DNA from: Mesostigma viride
Taxonomy: Eukaryota; Streptophyta; Mesostigmatophyceae; Mesostigmatales; Mesostigmataceae
Reading direction: 5' to 3'
DNA length: 21,412 bases
Assembly: GCA_009746045.1 (NCBI GenBank)
Contig: RPFO01001215.1
Location: forward strand, 1-21,412
A program made the translations under genes and the position numbers. A model generated the notes under the pieces. It was not told the origin of the DNA. It was given only the letters and a program-made list of their open reading frames with translations, and searched no databases. Positions 1-6,843 of this stretch are shown here, piece after piece; positions within the stretch are counted from its first letter, which is position 1; the number at the start of each line of letters is the position of its first letter.

Positions 1-280
1 GGTAACCCTTGCATGACCCATTACCCTTGATAAATCCCAATGGATAACCATTGTATGTGCAAAGGTGTGTGTTTATATGCAATTTGAGGTGCAACGGTGC
101 AACGGTGCAACGGTGCAACGGCGCCACGGTGGCACGGTGTCATGAGCATCTAGGTAACCCTTGCATGACCATCCACCTACATAAATCCCATGGATAACAA
201 TTGCATGTGCAAAGGTGTGTGCATATATGCAATTTGAGGTGCAACGGTGCAACGGTGCAACGGTGCAACGGTGCCACGGC
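1..280. repeat. 150-bp tandem duplication with 8-bp microsatellite
   Basis: Two imperfect copies of a unit of about 150 bp lie head to tail, one beginning at 1 and the next at 153, both opening with GGTAACCCTTGCATGACC. Each copy ends in four perfect tandem units of GGTGCAAC, at 88-119 and 238-269, followed by a degenerate GCCACGG tail. The copies differ by scattered substitutions and small indels. There is no convincing coding sequence here. It could be host satellite-like DNA at the edge of the virus-like block or a repeat belonging to the element. The window starts inside it, so the copy number is unknown. Confidence 0.85.
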
Positions 281-326
281 CGCCGCCGAACTTTTTTTTC
301 CTCAAAGACTTTAGTTGAAACTTTAA

Positions 327-650
327 ATGCATGAAAATGCAACTTTCAAAACTGAAGTACAATTTGAAAAATGTAGTACAATTCCAGGTGTGCATGGGGT
401 AGGACAGGAATTCACTTTAGACAGTACCTTTAACGGAAACCCGGAATACGTCATTGACAGGACTCGAGGACTGCGGGCGATGGACGAACAAACTCGGCGC
501 GACATGTTCAACGCCATGCACGACCTGGCCGCGGACCGCAGGGATGTCCGTCGCGCGGCCGGTATGGAATGGCCGGGAGGGCCCCGAATTGACGAGCACA
601 TAGCATCCGACTTGTATCAAAACGACATCGTGAACACCCCACCAATGTGA
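327..650 (+). CDS. Hypothetical protein, 107 aa, weakly supported
   Basis: An ATG-started frame of 107 codons. The first 30 residues lie in AT-rich sequence and look non-coding. From about residue 35 the frame has the GC-rich wobble and charged composition of its neighbours, with a run rich in Asp, Arg and Met (for example TRRDMFNAMHDLAADRRDVR) that is predicted to be helical. I do not recognise a family. It may be the 3' part of a longer gene whose start was lost at the repeat boundary, or chance. No promoter or polyadenylation signal stands out. Confidence 0.35.
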   Translation: MHENATFKTEVQFEKCSTIPGVHGVGQEFTLDSTFNGNPEYVIDRTRGLRAMDEQTRRDMFNAMHDLAADRRDVRRAAGMEWPGGPRIDEHIASDLYQNDIVNTPPM

Positions 651-732
651 ATTTTCACTGTCAAGGAAGCTTCCGAATCCCTCTCACGGCTCGAGAAATG
701 CGTTCGGAAGCGACCACCACCCGTGGTCTCTG

Positions 733-807
733 AAAATTTCCCTGAGCCAGGCGGCGAGACACACCTGTCACGGATCGACAAGGGGTAATCAAGATCATCC
801 AGCTCTT
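733..807 (+). pseudogene. 75-bp relic copy of part of the downstream BRO-like gene
   Basis: This segment is a diverged copy of 1112-1186, inside the gene at 867-1789. Both contain a CGAGACAC block followed by GTCAC, CGACAAGG and ATCAAGATCATCCAGCTCTT in the same order and spacing. The relic stops being similar immediately after the last block and has no open frame of its own. Weaker similarity may extend upstream to about 680. It looks like the remains of a tandem gene duplication whose first copy decayed; the alternative is a small segmental duplication. Confidence 0.75.
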
Positions 808-866
808 CGCGTTTATTTTGAGTATTCTAATTTCTGTGTATCAATTCATAAGAACACTTGCTTAAC

Positions 867-1789
867 ATGTCTCAAATTGTCGTTCAGTATTTACAGCCTG
901 TCCATGCACTTCCGGATGGCGACCAGGATCCTTTTGCCAACAAGATCCGCGTGACGCCGGATGGAAAGATTTCAGTTATCGACGTCATCAAACATGTTTT
1001 GTTCACCCAGGAGGATGGTACACTCACAAAAAATGCTGGCATTCACGCCAACACCGCCTTTTCACGGTTAAGGGAGGAGCATCGAGAGGTTTACTCTGTT
1101 TGTGTACACCTCAAATTCCCCGGTCCAGGGCAGCGAGACACGCCCGTCACCGACCGACAAGGTGTCATCAAGATCATCCAGCTCTTGCCCGGTAAGAAGG
1201 CCGCCACCTTCCGCCACTCCATGGCGGTGCTGCTGGAGAAGTACTGGACGCGGACCCGGGGCTCATCCAGGACCTGCACGAGAGGTATCGCGAGAAGACC
1301 GGCGAGGAGTTCACGCCTCTGCCCCGCCAGCAAGTCACAGAGGCCCCTCGCATCAAGGCCTGCGAGAAGACGAAACTGGACATGCGCGCCATCAAGGACA
1401 GCAGCTCCCAGCCCGTCCCGGCTCGATTGTACGCCATCGTTAACAATAACGCCAACAAACTGGCGACGGGGTACGAGTACACCGCCGACTACAGGAGGGA
1501 CCAGGGGCTCACGAAGAAGAGCCAGGCAACCCGCGACACGTTCACGGACGGGATGTGTTCCTTGACCGAATTCTTCCACCAGCGACACCTGTCCATGGTG
1601 TCGAAGGGGGGCGACCCGGAGAAGGCGGCCATGGACATCGTAGAGGCCCTGACGCCGGGTCTCAAGAAGCTGGGTCACTACGAGGAGGCGCGCGAGTACC
1701 GCGGACCGGAGTTCGCCGCCAAGAACAAGCGCCTTATGCTGTCGAACCAGGCATGGAACAGGGATGCCAGAATTAAGTTGGCCGCTTGA
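867..1789 (+). CDS. BRO-like virus-type DNA-binding protein, frameshifted
   Basis: I take the ATG at 867 (MSQIVVQYLQ) as the start, because the frame opens upstream only through a TTG. Residues 20-120 carry the pattern of an N-terminal domain found in large DNA viruses and algal or metazoan virus-like loci: TPDGKISVIDVI, a central FPGPGQRDTPVTDRQGVIKI segment, then LLPGKKAATFRHSMAVLLEKY. Those families are BRO/KilA-N/MSV199-like and probably bind DNA; I cannot say which Pfam family applies. The frame breaks once near 1243-1250. Downstream coding continues in another frame (DPGLIQDLHERYREKTGEEF and onward) to the stop at 1787-1789. The C-terminal half is helical, charged and unrecognised. The break may be an assembly indel or real decay. 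Confidence 0.6.
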
Positions 1790-1976
1790 AGTCGTCCAAA
1801 ACCTGACCGGACAACTTTGCACAGAACCCGGGCCATCCAATTCTTTTGTCCTCCTACATGTAAATGAGCATCGAAGCACGACACGCGCTCCTGTTGCTGG
1901 TGACCGACAAGATAAACGAGTCACTGTCGCCCTTTGGGGATAGCTCCAATCTTCCCCAGCTTCTACTCTTGTGGAA

Positions 1977-2984
1977 ATGGTTGAGACGGTCGATGGGCCT
2001 GGGTGTGTCCAGGGGGGGCGAGGGGAGAGAGAAGAGGGCGAAGACCCGATGGTCGCCGCCTCCTCGACGCCCTCTCTCGCATCTTCGGACGCCGCGGATG
2101 ACATCGATGAGGCCGACGCGATGAGGGTCGTACACCCCGCTCTGGCCGGTTTGGGCGCCGCCGGGTTAGTCACCGGGTTAGTCGCCGGATTGACCGCCGC
2201 ATTAGGTAGAGGGACCTCCGAAGAGGGACATGGCGGTGGAGGCGGTGGTGGCTCCGAAGAGGGACAGGGCGGGGGAGGCAGTGGTGGCTCCGAAGAGGGA
2301 CAGGGCGGTGGAGGCGGTGGTGGCTCCGGAGAGGGACAGGGCGGTGGAGGCGGTGGTGGCTCCGAAGAGGGACAGGGCGGTGGAGGCGGTCAACAACACG
2401 GGCCCGTGACCGGTAACGAAGGGTCCAGAAACTCCACATCTGGTACGGGGGAACAACAACAAGGGTCCGTTAACGATGGCGGAGGGTCCAGACAAGCACG
2501 GAAGGATCGCGACGTGGAGAGGCCAGACGTGGAGGTGACGGAAGGGGAACACGACGACGATGAAGAGGATACGCGCGAGGCGGAAGAATGGTTGCGGCGA
2601 CAGGAGGAATGGGCTCGCTCACGGAACACAACATCCAGCCAGGCGACTGGACCCAAGAAGGCCACGCTTTCCGGTGGCGCCCACGGAGGCGCAAACTCTA
2701 CAGCAACAGGAGGACAGCAACAGCAGGGGTCCGTGAACAATGGCGACTCGGGAGGACAGCAACAACAAGGGTCCGTGAACGATGTCGGGGGGTCCAGCAA
2801 CTCGACCTCGGGACAACAACCAAAGACCGATGGGTGGACTTCCTCTGCTTCCCGCACCGCGAAGAACCCGTTTGACGTGTTAAGAAAATTGTGGAAAGCA
2901 CTAAATGGCGGCCAGACCTCCGCACAAGGTGTTGGGGGGGGTACCCGTTTGCCACTAACGGGACTTTCACCGATCCGCACTTAG
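1977..2984 (+). CDS. Glycine-repeat, low-complexity protein with a hydrophobic segment
   Basis: I use the ATG at 1977, since the longer frame begins with GTG. The roughly 335-residue product has an acidic, Ser-rich N-terminus, a small-residue hydrophobic stretch (HPALAGLGAAGLVTGLVAG) that could span or insert into a membrane, then five 12-residue repeats of the form SEEGQGGGGGGG. After a charged stretch there is a second repeat type built on QQQQGSVN(N/D), present three times, with NST sequons between. The last 60 residues are ordinary. No enzyme motif is visible. The composition suggests a surface, fibre or linker protein, but that is a guess. Repeat slippage may change its length between relatives. 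Confidence 0.55.
   Translation: MVETVDGPGCVQGGRGEREEGEDPMVAASSTPSLASSDAADDIDEADAMRVVHPALAGLGAAGLVTGLVAGLTAALGRGTSEEGHGGGGGGGSEEGQGGGGSGGSEEGQGGGGGGGSGEGQGGGGGGGSEEGQGGGGGQQHGPVTGNEGSRNSTSGTGEQQQGSVNDGGGSRQARKDRDVERPDVEVTEGEHDDDEEDTREAEEWLRRQEEWARSRNTTSSQATGPKKATLSGGAHGGANSTATGGQQQQGSVNNGDSGGQQQQGSVNDVGGSSNSTSGQQPKTDGWTSSASRTAKNPFDVLRKLWKALNGGQTSAQGVGGGTRLPLTGLSPIRT
2217..2396 (+). repeat. In-frame 36-bp minisatellite, five copies
   Basis: Five consecutive 36-bp units encode 12-residue blocks SEEGQ followed by seven mostly Gly residues. Variants are SEEGH in the first, GGGGSGG in the second and SGEGQ in the fourth. The period is a multiple of three, so expansion or contraction keeps the frame. 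Confidence 0.9.
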
Positions 2985-3106
2985 CACACGAGCAGCAGAT
3001 GGGGGGTTATCAACCGTCTGGGGGAACACGGGATTCGGTCAATCGGTCTATAGGCAGGGCAATACTACTGGATCGGGATTTGGCAATTGGACCATGATTG
3101 GGTAAA

Positions 3107-3157
3107 GATGCTTTATTCATTTCAAATAATAATAGACGTTTATTTATCACGCGCGAC
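3107..3157 (-). terminator. Candidate 3' end of the bZIP-like gene: AATAAA signals and AT hairpin
   Basis: Read on the minus strand, the sequence after the stop at 3158 contains two AATAAA hexamers, one about 10 nt past the stop and a second inside ATGAATAAAGCAT. Between them, 3124-3129 (AAATAA) and 3140-3145 (TTATTT) can pair as a 6-bp stem with a 10-nt loop. AATAAA is the usual eukaryotic polyadenylation signal, and some giant viruses end mRNAs at AT-rich hairpins. Which applies cannot be told from sequence. The 12-mer TGCTTTATTCAT recurs at 20627-20638. Confidence 0.45.
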
Positions 3158-3622
3158 TCAGTGGCGCACGGACAGGAGGAACGAGGTGGGCAAGTCCATC
3201 TTGCACCTCTTCCTCTCCGACTCGAGCCCGCATCGGGCGTTCGCGAGTTCGGTTTCGGCTTTCTCGAGCCGCTCCTTGAGCGACGCGGACAGCTTCTTCT
3301 CGGCCTCGAGGGCCGACTTGAGGGCCTCGTTTTCCTTGTCGATTTTGGCCCTGGCGCGACTGGCGCGCTTCCTCGCGGCGTCCTTCTCCCGCTTGCATTT
3401 TTTCTTCCAGTCCGCGAGGTTGCCCTTGACCTCCTCCATCTGCTTCTGGATGTGGGACTGGAAAACCTGAAGTTCGGCGACTTGGGCGGGGGTCGGAACC
3501 ACGACCACGGGCCTCTGTTTGATCTCGGCGCTGGAAACGGGCGCGGACGAGGCGGAGTCGTCCGACGAGGACGAGGAGCAGTCCGACGAGGAGGAGGACA
3601 GGCTGGAAGACACGGCGGCCAT
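3158..3622 (-). CDS. bZIP-like coiled-coil protein, 154 aa
   Basis: The N-terminus (residues 5-31) is almost pure Ser with Asp and Ala. Residues 32-72 are a linker. Residues 73-93 are strongly basic (KKKCKREKDAARKRASRARAK), resembling a bZIP basic region with its A-R-x-x-A-S-R core, although the usual invariant Asn is not in register. It runs straight into a coiled coil with hydrophobic positions I94, L101, L105, L115, L119, L126 and L133. The arrangement suggests a dimeric DNA-binding protein, possibly a viral transcription regulator. A basic coiled-coil structural or DNA-packaging protein is the alternative. The ATG at 3622 is clean, and upstream lies a promoter-sized gap with 29-bp repeats. 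The frame is intact. Confidence 0.65.
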   Translation of the reverse strand: MAAVSSSLSSSSSDCSSSSSDDSASSAPVSSAEIKQRPVVVVPTPAQVAELQVFQSHIQKQMEEVKGNLADWKKKCKREKDAARKRASRARAKIDKENEALKSALEAEKKLSASLKERLEKAETELANARCGLESERKRCKMDLPTSFLLSVRH

Positions 3623-3763
3623 GATGCGGCGGCTGGGGTTGCTGTTTTGTCCTGTGGCTGGTGGTGAGATGAGAGTGAGGCGAGAAGGGGGGCCTGCGGC
3701 CTTTTATCCTTCTCCAGCCTTGCCACACGGTTACAATAATGGCTCCATCCTGTAAACTGTGGC

Positions 3764-3847
3764 GGTTACAAAAAGTGTTCCGACTTGGCAGTGGTTAGGA
3801 AAAGAGTCCTGACTTGGCAGCGGTTACAAAAAGTGTCCTGTGCAACT
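3764..3847. repeat. Three imperfect 29-bp tandem repeats in the promoter gap of the bZIP-like gene
   Basis: Units begin at 3764, 3793 and 3822, each opening with GGTTA(C/G), an A-run and GTGTCC or GAGTCC. The first two end in GACTTGGCAG; the third is truncated. A further partial copy (GGTTACAATAATGG) lies near 3729. The gap separates the stop of the 3857 gene from the start of the bZIP-like gene, so the repeats sit about 140-225 bp upstream of the latter's ATG on the minus strand. They could be regulator binding sites, possibly autoregulatory; that is inference. Confidence 0.75.
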
Positions 3848-3856
3848 CGTCGTCAG

Positions 3857-4273
3857 TTACGCCTGGAACACGGCCAGCGGGGTGGCGGGGTTCGCCGAGC
3901 CGTTGACAAACCGGAACACCTCCAGCGCGTCCCCGTTGGCCACTAGTCGGAACTTGGTGGTGCCCGTCCCGATCTCCACCATGGATGTGGAGGGGGCGCC
4001 GCCGACGCCCCCGGAGATCCCTACCGTGCCCGTCGCGTTGACCCCTATCTCCACCCCCGTGGCGCTCCTCAGCTTGACGGCGTTGGAGGAGAACGAGAGC
4101 TTGGTGGACTCCGCCCCCGAGATCGGCTGGTACACGAGGGAGGCCTCGTCGCCGGTCTGTTTGAGCACTATGCTGCCTGTCTGCGAGTTGTCCTCCGAGA
4201 CGGTGGTTAATTTTTTGGTCTGGATGTTTTTGAAGAAGAGGGTCCCGGTCGCGTCGAAGCGGTTGGGAGGCAT
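3857..4273 (-). CDS. Beta-rich structural-type protein, 138 aa
   Basis: I choose the ATG at 4273 (MPPNRFDATG) because the frame upstream only reaches a GTG that lies inside a TATATA motif. The product is rich in Gly, Thr, Ser and Val with alternating hydrophobic residues, giving a strong beta pattern: GTLFFKNIQTKKLTTVSE near the start, LSFSSNAVKL in the middle and TTKFRLVANGDALEVFRFV near the end. This resembles tail-fibre, trimeric-spike or capsid-decoration segments of viruses, in which short strands repeat around turns of Gly and Asn. I do not recognise a specific family. It lacks a signal peptide, a membrane span or catalytic motifs. The frame is intact. Confidence 0.6.
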   Translation of the reverse strand: MPPNRFDATGTLFFKNIQTKKLTTVSEDNSQTGSIVLKQTGDEASLVYQPISGAESTKLSFSSNAVKLRSATGVEIGVNATGTVGISGGVGGAPSTSMVEIGTGTTKFRLVANGDALEVFRFVNGSANPATPLAVFQA

Positions 4274-4280
4274 GCTTGCG

Positions 4281-4299
4281 GTATATATCACTGTGATAT
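4281..4299 (-). promoter_or_regulatory. TATATA motif within a perfect palindrome
   Basis: On the minus strand GTGATATATAC lies just upstream of the ATG at 4273. It overlaps a perfect 15-bp palindrome at 4285-4299, ATATCAC-T-GTGATAT. The gap between the two minus-strand genes is under 30 bp, so this is the likely promoter. An AT-rich TATA-like core close to the start codon is typical of late promoters in large DNA viruses. The palindrome may be an operator or coincidental symmetry. Confidence 0.45.
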
Positions 4300-4302
4300 T
4301 CT

Positions 4303-4725
4303 TTACACGGCGGCCTTGACGCCCTCCGCGATGGCCGCGGTGACCACCGCTGTCTTCCCGCGCTTCGAGAGGTACACGTACGCGAGGACGGCGGCTATCC
4401 CCACCCCGGCCACGAGGAAGATCATGCCGTTGTTCCTGGACTCCTGTTTGGCGATCTCCCTCATCCTGCCCTCGAACGCCGCCTGCTGCCTGGCCACCCT
4501 GGCGGCGTGCTCGATCTGCGCTGAGCGTCTCTGCGCGACCCCGGGCGGCGGGGGCATGGGACTCTCTATGTGGATGGGCTCGCGCTCGTACTCGGACGCC
4601 GGCGGGCGCGAGGGGCCGCCGGAGGACGGTCCGGCGGGCCCGGAGGCCTGCGCGGACGACTCCTCCTCCTCCGCGGTGGGGGAGAACGTGAAGGCCTTTC
4701 CTAGAGGCGCACCGATGGACGACAT
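4303..4725 (-). CDS. C-terminally membrane-anchored protein, 140 aa
   Basis: The first 65 residues are disordered, rich in Ser, Glu, Gly and Pro (including PMPPPPG). Residues 66-98 form a charged helix (QRRSAQIEHAARVARQQAAF). Residues 101-119 (MIFLVAGVGIAAVLAYVYL) are a clear membrane span, followed by a basic anchor (KRGK) and a short helix rich in Ala and Val. The order suggests a tail-anchored protein with the bulk in the cytoplasm or virion interior. Small proteins of this plan are common in virion inner membranes. I recognise no family. The frame is intact and the neighbours on both sides are on the same strand, with a 29-bp gap to the next start. Confidence 0.65.
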   Translation of the reverse strand: MSSIGAPLGKAFTFSPTAEEEESSAQASGPAGPSSGGPSRPPASEYEREPIHIESPMPPPPGVAQRRSAQIEHAARVARQQAAFEGRMREIAKQESRNNGMIFLVAGVGIAAVLAYVYLSKRGKTAVVTAAIAEGVKAAV

Positions 4726-4730
4726 GATGC

Positions 4731-4740
4731 TATATTATAG
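4731..4740 (-). promoter_or_regulatory. TATAATATA box directly upstream of the 4725 start
   Basis: The minus strand reads CTATAATATAGCATCATG, putting a TATA-like core 5 nt before the start codon of the membrane protein. With the TATATA at 4281-4299 this gives two neighbouring genes with AT-rich cores immediately upstream of the ATG in otherwise GC-rich DNA. Confidence 0.4.
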
Positions 4741-4824
4741 ACAAGGAAATTGCGCGCGTCGGGAACGCACGCGTCTTTACTTCCTCATGATGGTACTGTC
4801 AAACGCCCTTCCGACGCTCCTGAG

Positions 4825-4832
4825 AAAAAAAA
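4825..4832 (-). terminator. T8 run directly after a stop codon
   Basis: Read on the minus strand the stop codon TGA of the 4833-5468 gene is followed at once by eight T residues. A T-run at the end of a gene recalls the T-rich termination signals of some cytoplasmic DNA viruses, but one case is weak evidence. No stem precedes it. Confidence 0.3.
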
Positions 4833-5468
4833 TCACTCGTCGAGGTAGTCCTCCACCAGGTCGGCGGTGGTCAGGAGCCGCTTGGCCACCACCTCGGGCT
4901 TCTTGACGGCCAGGATCGGGGAGAGCACGTTCTTGAACACGCGCTCGAGGTACTTCTCGATGTAGTGGCTGTCCGGCTTGACCGGGAACTCCTCCGACGT
5001 CACCCACTGGGCGAGGACGCGCAGGAACTTGGCGATGGCCTTGATCTCCCCGCTCTCGATGCACGGGTACACGGTGGAGGCGAAGTACTTGTCGAAGGCC
5101 TCCCGGTTCTGACACGTGAGTATGACGGGGAGTACGCGCTCGACGACCCTGAGCCCCTTCCTCCCGTGGTCGCTGATGGACTCCTCGGCGTTCTTCCAGC
5201 CGTCCAGGACGGCCGTGATGACCTTCTCCATGTCCGGGGGCAGCCCCTTCTGGTTTCGGATGTGCATGAGACACACGACCTCCACGTCGCTGACGGTGCC
5301 CTCCAGCTTCTCGGACTCCAGCACCCCCGCCAAACGCACGACGATCGTCTTCAAGATGGTCTTGCACTCCTCCGCCCCCTCCCCGATCATGGCCTGCACC
5401 GTCTGGATCATGGTGTGGGGGAACGCCCACTTGTGCATGGTGCCGCGGATGCGAACCTTCACCTCCAT
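4833..5468 (-). CDS. Alpha-helical protein of unknown function, 211 aa
   Basis: The frame from the ATG at 5468 is intact. After a basic start (MEVKVRIRGTMHKW) the protein appears all-helical, with amphipathic segments around residues 20-55, 80-120 and 130-200. It has no membrane span, no signal peptide and no catalytic motif that I can name. Cys residues are few (positions near 35, 66, 119 and 135) and show no zinc-binding spacing. The C-terminus is acidic (ADLVEDYLDE). Codon use matches the neighbours. Its position among membrane and structural-type genes suggests a virion or assembly role, but nothing in the sequence proves this. Confidence 0.6.
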   Translation of the reverse strand: MEVKVRIRGTMHKWAFPHTMIQTVQAMIGEGAEECKTILKTIVVRLAGVLESEKLEGTVSDVEVVCLMHIRNQKGLPPDMEKVITAVLDGWKNAEESISDHGRKGLRVVERVLPVILTCQNREAFDKYFASTVYPCIESGEIKAIAKFLRVLAQWVTSEEFPVKPDSHYIEKYLERVFKNVLSPILAVKKPEVVAKRLLTTADLVEDYLDE

Positions 5469-5532
5469 GGCGACCTCTGGTGATACTACCCTTAGCGCGG
5501 ATAAATGCCGATCCTGAAACGCGCACGGTCGC

Positions 5533-5739
5533 CTACTTAGGCAGAACCGGCACCAGCACCAGGTGGTATATCGCGAGCCCTATCACGATCAGAATGAGCG
5601 GCAAAAACGCCTTGTACCCCCGGTTATCCTTGGACGGGTTGGCGTGCGCCCACCACAGCTGGGAGGGGAGGGTCGCGACGATCGCCTTGACGACGTCCCT
5701 TACCAGTTCGGGGGTGATAAAGCGCGACAGTAGTGCCAT
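5533..5739 (-). CDS. Small membrane protein, 68 aa
   Basis: I start at the ATG at 5739 (MALLSRFITP), since the longer frame starts only at GTG. An amphipathic N-terminal helix (residues 10-27) is followed by a polar stretch with NPSKDNRGYK and a strong membrane span at about 44-64 (AFLPLILIVIGLAIYHLVLV). This resembles the tiny tail-anchored virion membrane proteins of large DNA viruses. The frame is intact. It is divergent from the gene at 5843, with about 100 bp between the two starts. Confidence 0.6.
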   Translation of the reverse strand: MALLSRFITPELVRDVVKAIVATLPSQLWWAHANPSKDNRGYKAFLPLILIVIGLAIYHLVLVPVLPK

Positions 5740-5842
5740 CTTTCGTAGTAGACCGCACACATTTTTGCCAGCCGTCCGTCTTCACGCGATTTCGAGCGCT
5801 TCGTCTACGGCCCGATTAATTTGTGGGATACATTTGTAGACC
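5740..5842. promoter_or_regulatory. Divergent promoter region
   Basis: This gap of about 100 bp lies between two start codons that point away from each other (5739 on minus, 5843 on plus), so it must serve both genes. It holds the heptamer GTAGACC twice, at 5746-5752 and 5834-5840, the second 2 nt before the plus-strand ATG, and an AT-rich patch around 5814-5834. No longer symmetric site is visible. Confidence 0.35.
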
Positions 5843-6346
5843 ATGTCGGCCATTCAAGCGTTCAACAACATGATGGGGATGTTCCTCGAGGAGCTGGAGC
5901 TCGCCTTCCCGCGCGAGAAGGCGCTGTCCGGGATCATCGCCGCCTTCCAATTGGCGTGCAAGACGAACGCCCGACTGCCCGTGGAGGCTTTCATGGAGAC
6001 CATCACCCCTCACGTGGACGCGATCATGAACAAGAACGCGGCGGTCATCACCGACAAGACCATAGGGCAGATACCGTACCTGAAGGACATCAACCTGGAG
6101 GCCAACTGGAGCGGCGCGCCTGACGCGACCAAGGAGGCGATATGGCAGTACCTGCAGACCCTGGTGGTCCTGGGCATCGGGGTGACGGAGATCCCCGTCG
6201 ACATCCTCACGCAGGCCGAGGAGATGGCGCAGAACTTCGCGGCCAGGATCCACGAGAACGGGGAGGACCCCGAGAAAGCGTGCATGCAGCTTTTCAGCCA
6301 GATGATGGGCGGGGCGATGCAGGCCTTCCCGCAACTGGAAAATTAA
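5843..6346 (+). CDS. Nucleocytovirus-type protein of unknown function, 167 aa
   Basis: The intact frame gives a helical acidic protein. Its N-terminus (IQAFNNMMGMFLEELELAFP followed by REKA) and the middle segment ending in MNKNAAVI fit a widespread giant-virus family whose members start with a short helix, have an F-P-x-E/R-K/D turn, and later carry a T-K-x-x-IW-x-YLQTL signature. That signature is present here as ATKEAIWQYLQTL at residues 95-107. The biochemical role of the family is unknown to me. The C-terminal third (EEMAQNFAARIHENGEDPEK) is a further charged helix. It is followed after 32 bp by the next plus-strand gene and is probably co-expressed with it. I base the family call on remembered motif resemblance, not a search. 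Confidence 0.65.
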   Translation: MSAIQAFNNMMGMFLEELELAFPREKALSGIIAAFQLACKTNARLPVEAFMETITPHVDAIMNKNAAVITDKTIGQIPYLKDINLEANWSGAPDATKEAIWQYLQTLVVLGIGVTEIPVDILTQAEEMAQNFAARIHENGEDPEKACMQLFSQMMGGAMQAFPQLEN

Positions 6347-6378
6347 ATCACCGCGTGTAGTAGTATCCAGCAGCACTC

Positions 6379-6807
6379 ATGGGCTTCTACCGCGCGTTCA
6401 AGGAGGGCCTGTTCGAGGACATGCTGTCCTTCTGGCCCCTGCAAGCCAACATGGACGGGAGGGAGCGCTTCCTCGCCGCCAAGAGGTTCGGGATCTACTC
6501 GGGCGTGCTGACCGCTCTGGTCACCGGGTCCGTCACGGCGGCCATGTACGGGCTCGCGATCGCTATTGTGTCGACGATCGTGTGGCTCGTGGATTGCCGC
6601 CTGATGAGAGGCAGGGGCCCCGGGAAGAACCCCTACAACAACTACGTCCCCGGCGTGCCCCCCGGCTCTCTGCCTGCCCAGAGGGCGTGCGGAGGAGGCG
6701 GCGACAGGTCGGGCTTTCAGAACGTAATAGAACCGTGGGATCTCGGGGACGCGACCAGGATGACCAACATGCCCCATCCCGACACGTTGGAGAGGCGCGG
6801 TTACTAG
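6379..6807 (+). CDS. Membrane protein with NPYNN-type motif, 142 aa
   Basis: The N-terminus is amphipathic (MGFYRAFKEGLFEDML). Residues 38-72 form one long or two short membrane spans (YSGVLTALVTGSVTAAMYGL, then IAIVSTIVWLV). The segment after the membrane contains PGKNPYNNYVPG at 81-92, which recalls the P-T-x-x-NPFMNV motif of a short membrane-protein family in nucleocytoviruses that I associate with DUF5762; the match is partial. The C-terminal 50 residues are Gly- and Asp-rich and end in a basic tail. The ATG at 6379 is the first in the frame. The gene ends 36 bp before the transposase start. A virion membrane role is likely but not shown. Confidence 0.6.
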   Translation: MGFYRAFKEGLFEDMLSFWPLQANMDGRERFLAAKRFGIYSGVLTALVTGSVTAAMYGLAIAIVSTIVWLVDCRLMRGRGPGKNPYNNYVPGVPPGSLPAQRACGGGGDRSGFQNVIEPWDLGDATRMTNMPHPDTLERRGY

Positions 6808-6819
6808 TTCATACGCTTT

Positions 6820-6840
6820 TTATTATCCGTAAAGTAATAA
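6820..6840. terminator. AT-rich hairpin between genes
   Basis: TTATTA (6820-6825) and TAATAA (6835-6840) can pair with a 9-nt loop between them, 12 nt after the stop of the membrane protein gene and 3 nt before the transposase ATG. An AT hairpin at a gene end parallels the one after the bZIP-like gene. Transcript ends at hairpins are known in some giant viruses. Confidence 0.35.
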
Positions 6841-6843
6841 GGA

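Noticed and set aside
1-300. CRISPR-like array
   Set aside because: The repeats are contiguous 8-bp and 150-bp tandem units without unique spacers, and the window is eukaryotic or viral in character.
1091-2173. 360-codon open frame on the minus strand
   Set aside because: It runs opposite to the BRO-like gene and the start of the Gly-rich gene, is Arg/Ser/Pro-rich and shows no domain.
3158-6807. Polinton/Maverick or polinton-like virus
   Set aside because: There is no rve-type integrase, protein-primed polymerase, FtsK-type ATPase or jelly-roll capsid gene in the viral part. The only rve-type integrase belongs to the Copia element.
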